Shown one piece after another: positions 10,553 to 20,692 of a stretch of DNA of 64,000 nt. The position numbers were made by a program, and so were the translations under genes. The DNA lies in NCBI GenBank assembly GCA_002897675.1, contig BDSU01000018.1, positions 33,818-97,817 on the forward strand. Reading direction: 5' to 3'. Positions within the stretch are counted from its first letter, which is position 1. Every line of letters starts with the position of its first letter. Below the pieces are notes generated by a model. The model had not been told where the DNA came from, searched no databases, and saw nothing but the letters and a program-made list of their open reading frames with translations. The DNA is from a bacterium BMS3Abin02. GTDB taxonomy: Bacteria; Actinomycetota; Acidimicrobiia; Spongiisociales; UBA4744.

Positions 10553-12073
10553 ATGGCTGAACTGACGCTCGACCCGCAAGACATCGCCGCTTCCCTGCGG
10601 AAGCATCTCGAAGACTGGGCTCCGGAGCTCGAAGCCGAGACGGTCGGTTACGTGATGACGATCGCCGACGGTGTGGCGACGGTGAGAGGCCTTCCCGGCG
10701 CCATGGCGTCCGAGCTGCTGGAGTTCCCCGGCGGCCTGCTCGGCATCGCCCTGAACCTGGATGAGGACTCGATCGGTGTCGTGCTGATGGGCGAGTTTTC
10801 CCACATCGAGGAAGGCTCGCCGGTCCGTTCCACCGGCCGGGTGCTCTCGATCGGTGTCGGCGATGCCATGCTCGGGCGTGTCGTCGACTCGCTCGGCAAC
10901 CCTCTCGACGGAAAAGGCCCGATCAACACGACGGAGAGCCGTCTCCTCGAAGTGCAGGCCCCTTCGGTCGTGCAGCGCCAGCCGGTCAAGGAGCCCTTGC
11001 AGACGGGGATCAAGGCGATCGACGCGATGATCCCGATCGGTCGCGGGCAGCGGGAGCTGATCATCGGTGACCGCCAGACCGGAAAGACGGCGATCGCGGT
11101 CGACACGATCATCAACCAGAAGGGCAAGGACGTGAAGTGCGTCTACGTCGCGATCGGCCAGAAGGCTTCAACGGTCGCCGAGGTGGTCGATGCATTCCAC
11201 AAGCACGGTGCGATGGACTACACGGTGGTGGTCAACGCAGCGGCATCGGCGCCTGCAGCGCTGCAGATGTACGCGCCGTACGCCGGCTCGGCGATCGCCC
11301 AGTACTGGATGTACAAGGGCGGGCACGCCTTGATCGTCTTCGACGACCTGTCCAAACAGGCTGTCGCCTACCGGCAGATCTCCCTGCTGCTGCGGCGTCC
11401 TCCGGGCCGTGAGGCGTATCCTGGCGACGTCTTCTATCTGCACAGCCGACTTCTCGAGCGCTGTGCGAAACTTTCGGACGATCTCGGCGGGGGATCGTTG
11501 ACGGGGTTGCCCATCGTCGAGACGAAGGCGGGAGACGTGTCGGCGTACATCCCGACGAACGTGATCTCGATCACCGACGGGCAGATCTTCCTGGAGACCG
11601 ACCTCTTCTACTCGGGTGTGCGCCCCGCGATCAACGCCGGCATCTCGGTGTCGCGCGTCGGCGGTGACGCGCAGATCAAGGCCATGAAGAAGGTCGCCGG
11701 TCCGCTGCGTATCAACCTGGCACAGTTTCGCGAGCTGGAGGCCTTCGCCGAGTTCGGTTCCGAGCTCGATGCCACCAGTGCGGCTCAGCTGGCGCGGGGC
11801 CGCCGTGTGGTCGAGGTGCTCAAGCAGCCTCAGTTCACGCCGGTCCCGGTCGATGAACAGGTGCTCGTGATCTATGCGGTGACCAACGGATTCATGGACG
11901 ACATTACGGTGGCGGACATCGGTCGGTTCGAGTCGGAGCTGCGTGGATTCGTCCGGAGTCGCTACCCGGCCGTGCTGGAGCAGATCGATTCCGCCGGCGA
12001 GCTTCCGGACACGGAGGAGATGAACAAGGCGATCGGCGAGTTCAAAGAGCTCTTCGAGGCGGGAAAGGAGTAG
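10553..12073 (+). CDS. atpA: ATP synthase F1 subunit alpha
   Basis: Non-catalytic nucleotide-binding subunit, 506 residues. The P-loop is [11 protein letters not shown] and the family signature [14 protein letters not shown] is intact. The N-terminal beta barrel and C-terminal helical domain are full length. ATG start with AAGGAG upstream. Confidence 0.98.
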   Translation: MAELTLDPQDIAASLRKHLEDWAPELEAETVGYVMTIADGVATVRGLPGAMASELLEFPGGLLGIALNLDEDSIGVVLMGEFSHIEEGSPVRSTGRVLSIGVGDAMLGRVVDSLGNPLDGKGPINTTESRLLEVQAPSVVQRQPVKEPLQTGIKAIDAMIPIGRGQRELIIGDRQTGKTAIAVDTIINQKGKDVKCVYVAIGQKASTVAEVVDAFHKHGAMDYTVVVNAAASAPAALQMYAPYAGSAIAQYWMYKGGHALIVFDDLSKQAVAYRQISLLLRRPPGREAYPGDVFYLHSRLLERCAKLSDDLGGGSLTGLPIVETKAGDVSAYIPTNVISITDGQIFLETDLFYSGVRPAINAGISVSRVGGDAQIKAMKKVAGPLRINLAQFRELEAFAEFGSELDATSAAQLARGRRVVEVLKQPQFTPVPVDEQVLVIYAVTNGFMDDITVADIGRFESELRGFVRSRYPAVLEQIDSAGELPDTEEMNKAIGEFKELFEAGKE

Positions 12074-12076
12074 CGG

Positions 12077-12955
12077 TTGGCGAGCGCCGAGCTTCGACAG
12101 ACGCGGCGGCGGATCCGATCCGTCCAGTCGACGAAGAAGATCACGCGCGCGATGGAGCTCATCGCCGCGTCGCGCATCGTCAAGGCTCAGCAGCGTGTCC
12201 ATGCCTCCAAGCCGTACGTGGAGCAGCTCACCGACGTGATCAGAAACGTGGGGCGTGCCGCCGGAGGTGCGACGCACATGCTCCTGGAGAGGCGCGACGT
12301 CCGGGCCGCGGGAATCGTCGTGGTGTCGTCGGATCGTGGTCTCGCCGGTGCCTTCAACTCGACGGTCATCAGGATGGCCGAGCGCCGCATCGTCGAACTT
12401 CGATCCCGGGACGTGCAGATTCGCGTGTATGTCGTCGGCAAGAAGGCGCAGACGTATTTCCGTTTCCGGGGATATCACGTCGAGCGGGCCTTCCTGGGAG
12501 TGACCGACGCCCCCGGATATGCGGATGCCCGGAACCTCGCGAACGTGATCATGGAGGAGTACGCAAGCAGGGCGGTGGACGCCGTGGAGGTGTTCTACAC
12601 CCGATACGTGTCCGCACTCGTACAAGACGCGGTCGGCTTCGAGCTGCTGCCGATCATCCCGCCGGAAGTCGACGAGGAGCCGGTCACCACGGTGACCTAC
12701 AGCTATGAGCCGTCGCCGTCGGAGATTCTCGATCGGCTGTTGCCGCGGTACGTGGAGGCTTCGGCCTTCGGTGTGCTGCTGGACTCGTCCGCGTCGGAGC
12801 ACGCATCGAGGCAGCGGGCGATGAAGGCGGCAACGGAGAACGCGGAAGACCTGATCAAGGTGCTCAGCCGGATGGCCAACCAGGCCCGCCAGGCTGAGAT
12901 CACAACGGAGATCTCAGAGATCGTTGGCGGCGCGGAAGCGCTGCGCAACACATGA
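12077..12955 (+). CDS. atpG: ATP synthase F1 subunit gamma
   Basis: Central rotor shaft, 292 residues, starting at TTG 12077 three bases after atpA. The N-terminal coiled-coil LRQTRRRIRSVQSTKKIT and the C-terminal ATENAEDLIKVLSR helix are conserved. TTG is supported by the AAAGGAG at the atpA 3' end. Confidence 0.95.
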   Translation: MASAELRQTRRRIRSVQSTKKITRAMELIAASRIVKAQQRVHASKPYVEQLTDVIRNVGRAAGGATHMLLERRDVRAAGIVVVSSDRGLAGAFNSTVIRMAERRIVELRSRDVQIRVYVVGKKAQTYFRFRGYHVERAFLGVTDAPGYADARNLANVIMEEYASRAVDAVEVFYTRYVSALVQDAVGFELLPIIPPEVDEEPVTTVTYSYEPSPSEILDRLLPRYVEASAFGVLLDSSASEHASRQRAMKAATENAEDLIKVLSRMANQARQAEITTEISEIVGGAEALRNT

Positions 12956-12960
12956 CGTAG

Positions 12961-14405
<1,445 letters not shown>

Positions 14406-14406
<1 letters not shown>

Positions 14407-14714
14407 TGAGTTTCCGTGTCGACATCGTTGCTCCCGAGGCCGTCGTCTGGTCTGGTGACGCCGACTTTCTCGTCGCCAAGACCGTCGAAGGCGAGATCGG
14501 TGTGCTCACCGATCACGAGCCGCTGATGGCGGCACTCGCCACCGGTGTCGTCGTCGTCGTGGCGGGAGAAGAGAAGGTGACTGTGGGGATGCACGGCGGC
14601 TTCTTGCAGATCGTCGACAACCACGTGACGCTTCTCACCGACAGGGCCGAACTCACCGATGACCGCGGCAGGGCGCTCGAGGTCGCAGAGCGGCTGCGCG
14701 CCGAGGAGGGCTGA
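14406..14714 (+). CDS. atpC: ATP synthase F1 subunit epsilon
   Basis: 102-residue epsilon subunit with the N-terminal beta sandwich (SFRVDIVAPEAVVWSGDA) and only a short C-terminal helical part, the short form seen in actinobacteria. The start overlaps the atpD stop. Its TGA stop at 14712 is in the same frame as the downstream binding-protein gene. Confidence 0.94.
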
Positions 14715-14762
14715 CCAGTCCGGAGACGTTCCAGCTTCGAGCATGTTCTCGCTGCCATCGTC

Positions 14763-15941
14763 GTGGTCGGACTGCTGCTGGCGGCGTGTACCACCGAAGT
14801 TGCGCCTTCGACGACCGAGGGGCCGCGCCCGACGGTCACTTCCCCGTCGGTCACGACAACGGTTGAACCTGACCGCCTCGAGGTGTGGGTGGATGACCTG
14901 CGAGCCGCGGTGCTCGCGCCGTTCGTCGCAGATTTCGCCGAGCGCGCCGGCGTGACGGTCGACGTGGTCTCCTACCCGTTCGATGAGATCGCGACCTCGG
15001 CGGCCACAGGAGACGGACCTGACATTTTCGTGGCTTCGCACGATCGACTGGCGTCGCTGCTCGAACAGGGTGCCGTCGTACGGGTCGACCTGGGGGTCGT
15101 CGGTCCCGACCTGGATCCCGTGGCGGTCCAGGCGGTGACGTCGGGTGGCGAGACGTACGCGATCCCGTACGGGCTCGAGGCGGTCGCACTGTATGTGAAT
15201 GTGGACACCGTCGCCGGAGATGTCGTCCCTGACACGTTCGCGTCGCTTCGGACCCTCTGTGCGTCGTTCGAGACGTGTGTCGGCATCCCCGAGGGCCTCT
15301 ATCACCAGTACGGGTTTCTCTCGAGCTCGGGCGGGTACGTGTTCCGCCCAAGCCCCGGCGGCGGATGGTCGGTGAACGACGTGGGGCTGAGCAAGGGGGT
15401 GGAGGGCGCGAAGGCGCTCGGGCGCCTCGTCGCGGATGGGACCGTCTTCGCCGGGCCGTACGGCGATGTCGTCGACGGGTTCGTCGCGGGTGAGACTCCG
15501 TTCCTCATCACCGGACCGTGGCAGGTGCGGCCGTTCGGCGACGCCGGTGTCGACTTCGTCGTGCACCCGTTGCCGACGCTCGAAGGGAGGTCGCTGCGCC
15601 CGTTCGTCGGTGTGCAGGCGTTCTTCGTGAGCGCCGGCGCTCCGCCCGATCTTGCAGAGTCGTTCGTGCGAGAGGTTCTGGCCAGGCCGGAGGTGCTGAC
15701 GGCTGCGGCGCTCGCCGACGACCGTGTCCCGGCCTACCTGCCTGCCCGGTCGAAACTCGATGCACACATCGCGGGGTTCGTCGAGAGCGTCGACGGTGGC
15801 GACCTGCTTCCAGGCGTCGCGGAGATGGTGGCCGTGTGGGACCCTCTCGACGCGGCACTCGACGCGATCTACTCGGGGCTCGACCCTGTGGGCGCGCTCA
15901 CAAGCGCCGAAGAGGCGGTGGTGCGGGCCACGGCGCCGTGA
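14763..15941 (+). CDS. Extracellular solute-binding lipoprotein (sugar-type), start uncertain
   Basis: A bacterial solute-binding protein of the maltose-binding class: after a lipobox (LLLAAC) and a Thr/Pro-rich linker comes the mature domain with a PDIFVASHD motif and an AIPYGLEAVALYVN hinge region. GTG 14763 is the first usual start codon but leaves only eight residues before the lipid Cys. The preceding codons in frame, back to the atpC stop, read a plausible basic and hydrophobic signal (RRR, then AAIVVVG) without ATG, GTG or TTG. No permease genes are adjacent, so the cargo is unknown. Confidence 0.75.
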   Translation: MVGLLLAACTTEVAPSTTEGPRPTVTSPSVTTTVEPDRLEVWVDDLRAAVLAPFVADFAERAGVTVDVVSYPFDEIATSAATGDGPDIFVASHDRLASLLEQGAVVRVDLGVVGPDLDPVAVQAVTSGGETYAIPYGLEAVALYVNVDTVAGDVVPDTFASLRTLCASFETCVGIPEGLYHQYGFLSSSGGYVFRPSPGGGWSVNDVGLSKGVEGAKALGRLVADGTVFAGPYGDVVDGFVAGETPFLITGPWQVRPFGDAGVDFVVHPLPTLEGRSLRPFVGVQAFFVSAGAPPDLAESFVREVLARPEVLTAAALADDRVPAYLPARSKLDAHIAGFVESVDGGDLLPGVAEMVAVWDPLDAALDAIYSGLDPVGALTSAEEAVVRATAP

Positions 15942-15947
15942 ACGGGG

Positions 15948-16406
15948 TCACGCCGGTGCTTGGTGGGCCGCCTCCATGCGGGCGGCGATCTCCTCGATCT
16001 GGCCGGGGAACCCGGAACCGACCGCCGCGGCGATGAGGGGGAAGATCAGGACCGAGAGTATGCCCTTGGCCTGCATCTTCAGTGATGCGGTCATGTCGAT
16101 GCCACCCGGGTTGCTGGGTGCCAGTTCGACGGTGATCGTGCCGATCACCTCGGACGTGTCGATCGTCACGGCCATCAAGGTTGGTGCGTCGACGTCGTGG
16201 GTCGTGGCGGTGCCCTCGTAGGCCTTTCCGGCGGCTCTCACGGTGAACCGGTAGGCGCGCAGGACACCGTCGGGGGAGTGCCGTGCGTCGTAGACCCGCT
16301 CGACACCGGCGATCGTGCCCCAGGTTTCGGGTTGCTGGAGTACCCGCCACGCCGACTCCGGGGTGGTGTCGACACTGACGTGGTGGGTGAATCGATCGGG
16401 GGCCAT
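15948..16406 (-). CDS. SRPBCC/DUF2505-like protein
   Basis: A 152-residue helix-grip (START/SRPBCC) protein. It begins with the pattern HHVSVDTTPESAWRVL typical of polyketide-cyclase-like domains and has the long C-terminal helix (GFPGQIEEIAARMEAA). Such proteins bind hydrophobic ligands; no ligand can be assigned. It is convergent with the binding-protein gene 6 bp away. Confidence 0.75.
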   Translation of the reverse strand: MAPDRFTHHVSVDTTPESAWRVLQQPETWGTIAGVERVYDARHSPDGVLRAYRFTVRAAGKAYEGTATTHDVDAPTLMAVTIDTSEVIGTITVELAPSNPGGIDMTASLKMQAKGILSVLIFPLIAAAVGSGFPGQIEEIAARMEAAHQAPA

Positions 16407-16426
16407 CCGGGGCAGGCTAGTACCTC

Positions 16427-16533
16427 TGTTTTCTCGTCAATGGAAGCGTCGCTATCCGACGCCGGCATTGACAGGAATCTCGGGGGGTGTTTTCTCGTCA
16501 ATGGAAGCGTCGCTATCCGACGCCGGCATTGAC
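16427..16533. repeat. Duplicated 46-bp hairpin repeat
   Basis: Two identical 46-base copies (16427-16472 and 16488-16533) separated by 15 bases. Each can fold into a hairpin: inner arms GCGTCG / CGACGC around CTATC, outer arms built on GTCAATG / CATTGAC. In the second copy the outer stem is a perfect 12 bp, TTCTCGTCAATG (16492-16503) with CATTGACGAGAA (16527-16538). They lie just past the stop of the minus-strand NifX-like gene, where they could act as a terminator or REP-like element. Confidence 0.85.
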
Positions 16534-16544
16534 GAGAACGGAGA

Positions 16545-16928
16545 TCAGTGGCAGGGCTCGTGGGCGAGGTCGGGTTGGTGTTCGAGGGTCCCGGCAAGAT
16601 AGGCAGAGATGATGTCCTCCACGAGGCGTTCATTGGTGAGGATCACATCGAGACCGGCCCGCTCGATCGCATCGACCATCGGATGGCCCATCCCGCCGGC
16701 GACGAGCACGTCACAGTCCTGGACGGACGCGGTCATGATCCGCATGCGGGATTCGAACTGGCCGGGCCCGTGACCGCCGACCTCGACGAGTTGTGCAGGT
16801 GACTCGACGGAGCGGACTTCACGGGCGACCTCGCGACCGTCGTCGACGGTCACGACGACATAGTCCTTGGTCCGGCCGAAGTGGCGTTGGATGGTGACAC
16901 TGTTGCTGGAGGCGATAGCGAGTCTCAT
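16545..16928 (-). CDS. NifX/NifB-type dinitrogenase iron-molybdenum cofactor domain protein
   Basis: A 127-residue single-domain protein of the family that includes NifX, NafY and the C-terminus of NifB. Seen are the N-terminal RLAIASSNSVTIQRHFGRT pattern, the central GPGQFESR segment and DVLVAGGMGHPMVDA. No other nitrogenase genes are in the window, so it is probably one of the stand-alone members of unknown role, perhaps metal-cluster binding. ATG 16928 chosen. Confidence 0.8.
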   Translation of the reverse strand: MRLAIASSNSVTIQRHFGRTKDYVVVTVDDGREVAREVRSVESPAQLVEVGGHGPGQFESRMRIMTASVQDCDVLVAGGMGHPMVDAIERAGLDVILTNERLVEDIISAYLAGTLEHQPDLAHEPCH

Positions 16929-17120
16929 GAGCACAGATGGTATCGCCGTGAGGTGCTAGTGGTAATCGTCGGCTGTCGGTCAACGGAGAAGCCCCCTCGT
17001 GGCTTCGCCGGTCTGTTCCCACTGTCGGTCTTCGGTCTCCTGGGGGGAGAGACGGGTTGTGCCGCTCCAGGGAGAGATGGCACCTGCCAATGCCCATTCG
17101 CCCGGTAGCCTGCTGAATTC

Positions 17121-18719
17121 ATGCTCATCGTGAGGGACCTCCACATCGAAGTCGGCGACCGTACACTGCTGCGCGGCGCCTGCTTCACGCTGCACCCGGG
17201 CGACAAGGTCGGGCTCGTCGGCCGCAACGGGGCGGGCAAGACGACGCTGCTTCGGACCCTCGTCGGGTACGCGGCTCCCAAGGGCGGGTCGGTGTTGCGC
17301 TCCGGCAACCTCGGTTACTTCTCCCAGGAGGCCGCTCTGCCCGATCTCGAACGCCCCGACATGACTGCCCTCGAGCGGGTGCTCACCGCCAGAGGCATCG
17401 GTGTCCTCCTGCGGCGGATCGAAGAGGCACGCCGCAAGGTCGCACGCCTCGACGGGGAGCGTCGAGACCACGCCATCCGCAACTTCGCGCGCCTCCAAGA
17501 CCAGTTCGACGCCGCAGGCGGGTATGTCGCCGAAGCCGAGGCGAAACAGACCGCCGCAGCCGTCGGGATCGGCAACGACGAACTCATCCAACCGGTCGCG
17601 ACGATGTCCGGTGGGCAGCGACGGAGGGTCGAACTCGCCCGAATCCTGTTCGCCGAGACCGACGTCATGCTCCTGGACGAGCCGACCAACCACCTCGACC
17701 TCGACGCGAAAGCCTGGCTGATGGACTATCTGGCCTCCTACCGGGGAGCGCTCATGGTCGTCAGTCACGATCTGCCACTGCTCGACGAGGCGATCACATC
17801 GGTGCTCTCGCTCGAAGCCGCAGTGTTGGAACCGTACCGGGGCAACTACTCGAACTTCCTCGTCGAGCGGGAACGCCGCCGAACCCAGCGGGTCAAGGAA
17901 CGCAAGCAACAGGAACGCAAGATCGCCAGGCTCGAAGAGAACATCCGTCGCTTCAAGGGCACCACCGAGAAGATGGCGAGAGTCGCGAAATCGATGGAGA
18001 CCCGGGTCGACCGGATCAAACGGGACCTCGTCGAGATCCGGGCCAGAGGCAAGAACGTGGCGGTCGCCTTCCCCCAGCCCGTCCCGTCGGGGCGAACCCC
18101 GCTCACCGGATCGGGCCTCACCAAGGCCTACGGCGACAACCTCGTGTTCGTCGATGTCGACGTCGACACGAACCGGGGGGAACGGCTGCTGATCATGGGC
18201 CTCAACGGCGCCGGCAAGACGACCCTGCTGCGCATCCTCGCCGGTGTCGAACAGCCCGACCTGGGGGAGGTGACGCTCGGATACCGGGCCAGTGTCGGCT
18301 ACTACGCCCAGGAGCACGAACAGATCGAGGCCGGTGTGAAGGTCCTCGACCATCTGCGCAAGGTATCCGATCAGCCCGACAAGGTGCTGCGCACCATGCT
18401 CGGCCACTTCCTGCTTGCCGACAAGATCGATCAGGACGCCGGCACCCTGTCCGGCGGGGAGAAGACGAAACTCGCGTTGGCGCAACTCGTCATGGCCCAA
18501 GCGAACGTGCTGCTGCTCGACGAGCCGACCAACAACCTCGACCCGCAGGCCAAAGACGCGTTGCTGGCCGCGTTGCAGCGCTACGAAGGGACGATCATCC
18601 TGGTGAGCCACGACACCAGCTTCGTGGCCCGACTCGAACCCGACCGGGTGATGCTCATGCCCGACGGCGACACCGCGTTCTTCGACGAGTCGATGCTGGA
18701 GTTGGTCGCGTTGGCGTGA
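17121..18719 (+). CDS. ABC-F family ATPase
   Basis: A 532-residue soluble protein with two ABC ATPase domains and no membrane part. Walker A motifs are GRNGAGKTTLL and GLNGAGKTTLL; signatures are MSGGQRRRVELA and LSGGEKTKLALA; Walker B sites end LLDEPTNHLD and LLDEPTNNLD. A charged linker (about residues 250-310) joins them. ABC-F proteins act on the ribosome in translation control or antibiotic protection; which one cannot be told here. Stands alone. Confidence 0.92.
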   Translation: MLIVRDLHIEVGDRTLLRGACFTLHPGDKVGLVGRNGAGKTTLLRTLVGYAAPKGGSVLRSGNLGYFSQEAALPDLERPDMTALERVLTARGIGVLLRRIEEARRKVARLDGERRDHAIRNFARLQDQFDAAGGYVAEAEAKQTAAAVGIGNDELIQPVATMSGGQRRRVELARILFAETDVMLLDEPTNHLDLDAKAWLMDYLASYRGALMVVSHDLPLLDEAITSVLSLEAAVLEPYRGNYSNFLVERERRRTQRVKERKQQERKIARLEENIRRFKGTTEKMARVAKSMETRVDRIKRDLVEIRARGKNVAVAFPQPVPSGRTPLTGSGLTKAYGDNLVFVDVDVDTNRGERLLIMGLNGAGKTTLLRILAGVEQPDLGEVTLGYRASVGYYAQEHEQIEAGVKVLDHLRKVSDQPDKVLRTMLGHFLLADKIDQDAGTLSGGEKTKLALAQLVMAQANVLLLDEPTNNLDPQAKDALLAALQRYEGTIILVSHDTSFVARLEPDRVMLMPDGDTAFFDESMLELVALA

Positions 18720-19107
18720 TAGAGGCGCATCGCTCCCCGTACCCGGTATTGGGCATTCGGCACGGCGACGATCCTCAGCATGAGACCGCGGGGCGAAAGC
18801 GGCGACTCGGGCACCTTCTCCCGCTTTCCATGCCATGGGAAGTGGGAGTGGCAATCCGCTTTCGGCAGGCAGCAGCCGCCGGCAGGCAAGGCCCCTTTCC
18901 GGGCTTCGCCGGGTTTCGCCGGCTCACGCTGCGCTTGGCCGACGGCCGGTGCGATGGGAGTGGGGTCCGCGCGGGAAGAGTTTCTACCTCATCCCCCTCG
19001 TTTCGCTCGGGTACTTCTCCTGCGAGAGGAAGGAACGAGACCCCATCGGCCTCGGCCAAAGCCCCGAGGTCACTTCCCCTGCGAGGGGAAGGAAAGAGAG
19101 CCGGGAG
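18720..19107. repeat. Gene-free 388-bp gap with hairpins and dispersed repeat
   Basis: No credible gene. A 14-bp stem with a 3-base loop (18818-18848, arms CTCCCGCTTTCCAT and ATGGGAAGTGGGAG, two wobble pairs) lies about 100 bases after the ABC-F stop and is a likely terminator. Further on are two copies of a shorter hairpin, CTTCTCCTGCGAGAGGAAG (19014-19032) and CTTCCCCTGCGAGGGGAAG (19073-19091). The second recurs exactly at 23863-23881. Confidence 0.7.
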
Positions 19108-20325
19108 CTACACGACCCAGAGCAACAGACCCAGGCCGAGGACAACCATGATGGCCCCGGTCACGCTCCGTATGGTCTTCGACGAGGATCGTTCCCATGC
19201 CTGGATCTTGCCGCCCAATACAGGGTCCAGCGCGAGGAACAGCACGACCACCAGCGGAAGGACGAACATCACGTTGTACAGCACCAGGTAGCCCACTCCC
19301 TGCCAGAAATGCGTCTGGCCGGCCAGCAGACCCAGCACGGCCACGTACGGGCCGCCCGAGCAGGGGAACGTGTGCAGTCCCACCAGCGTCCCCAGCACCA
19401 GGGTGGTCGGCAACGTGGCCCGGTTCATCCACGTCTTCAGCGATTCCTTGCTGCTTTCGGGCACCTTCATGCGGAGAGGAAACTTGGGAAAGAGGGCGCC
19501 CAACATGTTCGTCAAGCCCAACAGAATCAGCAGAATTGCGCCCGCCTGACCCAGCCAATGTCCCTTCAGGAGGGTCGAGGCCCGCAGCAGGCCCAACCCG
19601 ATGAGGAAGTAGACGACATAGACCGCGCCGATGTACACCGCACCCATACGGATGACGGAGACGCGTGTCTTGCGAATGGTGAACAGAAAGGAGATGAAGA
19701 ACAGCAGGATCGCCAGAGCGCAGGGATTGATCCCGTCGACCAGTCCGGTCAGGAGCACCGTCGGGAGCAGCAGCTTGGCCGGTTTGTGGACATCGGTCGC
19801 AAACCCCTCCCTGTTGGCCTCGAACCATGCCAGGTACTCCGAGACGGGCGTGTCCGCCGGATACGTCATGACCGGCCCGGCGAAGGCCCAGACCTGGTAC
19901 TCGCTCCGGTCCTGCTCTTCGCCGTAGACCAGAATCTTCTCCGGCAGAGGTTCGTCCGGAGTCAATAATGCCTCCACCACACTGCGGGGCGGTTCGCCTT
20001 GAAGGATGATGCGACCGTCGTCCACGAACGTGGCGAGGTGGCTTTGCAGGTCCAGCGGCACGCCCAGGCGGTCGTTCAACGCATTGAAATCCGACCGATT
20101 CTTCCGCTGGTTGATGTAGTCGTTCTTCGTCAAGGGAATCCCGGCGGCGGTCATCAAATCCGTCAGTTCCCCCGCGACGTAGGTCACGCACTCGTCGCAA
20201 GCCTCGTTGTAGTACACGACGGCCTCACGTTGCGCCGCGTCCACCCTGGCCGGCAGGAACAAACTCCCCAGGACAAATGCCACAAGGGTCATGCCCAAGA
20301 GTGATGTCGTCGTTCTCATCTTCAT
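19108..20325 (-). CDS. Thioredoxin-like/CcdA fusion, membrane thiol-disulfide transporter
   Basis: 405 residues. A signal peptide (about 1-30) leads to a periplasmic thioredoxin-like segment with a CDEC pair (C43, C46), then a CcdA/DsbD-type membrane domain from about residue 190 with GINPCALAI and TFPCSGGPY, each holding one of the redox cysteines. It would pass electrons across the membrane to extracytoplasmic thiols. It is last in a five-gene minus-strand run with an Fe-S/flavin dehydrogenase and a DUF1573 lipoprotein. The fusion order (thioredoxin-like part first) is the reverse of DsbD. Confidence 0.85.
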   Translation of the reverse strand: MKMRTTTSLLGMTLVAFVLGSLFLPARVDAAQREAVVYYNEACDECVTYVAGELTDLMTAAGIPLTKNDYINQRKNRSDFNALNDRLGVPLDLQSHLATFVDDGRIILQGEPPRSVVEALLTPDEPLPEKILVYGEEQDRSEYQVWAFAGPVMTYPADTPVSEYLAWFEANREGFATDVHKPAKLLLPTVLLTGLVDGINPCALAILLFFISFLFTIRKTRVSVIRMGAVYIGAVYVVYFLIGLGLLRASTLLKGHWLGQAGAILLILLGLTNMLGALFPKFPLRMKVPESSKESLKTWMNRATLPTTLVLGTLVGLHTFPCSGGPYVAVLGLLAGQTHFWQGVGYLVLYNVMFVLPLVVVLFLALDPVLGGKIQAWERSSSKTIRSVTGAIMVVLGLGLLLWVV

Positions 20326-20338
20326 CCTGCAGCTCTCT

Positions 20339-20692
20339 TCAACAACAGGTCAGGGTCTTGGGGATCTCCCCATCTTCGAGTTCCCCAAAGGGATTCCCAT
20401 ACCGACGAATGTTGGCAATCATCGTCTTGTTCACTTCGGTTTCCACTCCGTTCGCCACCAATCCGGCACGAATGGATTCACCGTCGGGATCGTGAGTCAC
20501 CGGGCAAACTTCCCGACAGGCGCGACAGAGCGTGCATTGGTAAAAGAGCACCGATGCGATGCCCCCCGAGGCCAAGATCGCCAACCCACGCGGACTGATC
20601 TGTTCCTGTCGCAGGATGCCAAAGACCGGACAGAACTCGCGGCACAACCCGCATTCGATACAGGGCGGGTTCTCCGCGTGCGTGTTCAACAT
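20339..20692 (-). CDS. 4Fe-4S dicluster protein (HdrC/GlpC-like)
   Basis: 117 residues with two 4Fe-4S motifs, CIECGLCREFCP (about 11-22) and CTLCRACREVCP (about 53-64). The layout equals the N-terminal ferredoxin part of GlcF/GlpC/HdrC proteins, here split from the CCG part encoded upstream. It ends with a CC pair. Its start overlaps the end of the FAD-subunit gene by 7 bp. It probably carries electrons from the flavin subunit to the CCG subunit. Confidence 0.85.
   Translation of the reverse strand: MLNTHAENPPCIECGLCREFCPVFGILRQEQISPRGLAILASGGIASVLFYQCTLCRACREVCPVTHDPDGESIRAGLVANGVETEVNKTMIANIRRYGNPFGELEDGEIPKTLTCC

Noticed and set aside
14712..14714. TGA between atpC and the lipoprotein gene as a selenocysteine codon
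   Set aside because: atpC ends at its normal length here and the downstream sequence is a signal peptide of another protein, with no Cys expected at this position.
16427..16533. Two direct repeats as a possible CRISPR array
   Set aside because: Only two units, a 15-base spacing that is too short for a spacer, and no cas genes nearby.
16980..18854. 624-codon minus-strand frame opposite the ABC-F gene
   Set aside because: The plus strand encodes an intact ABC-F protein with all motifs; the minus frame has none.
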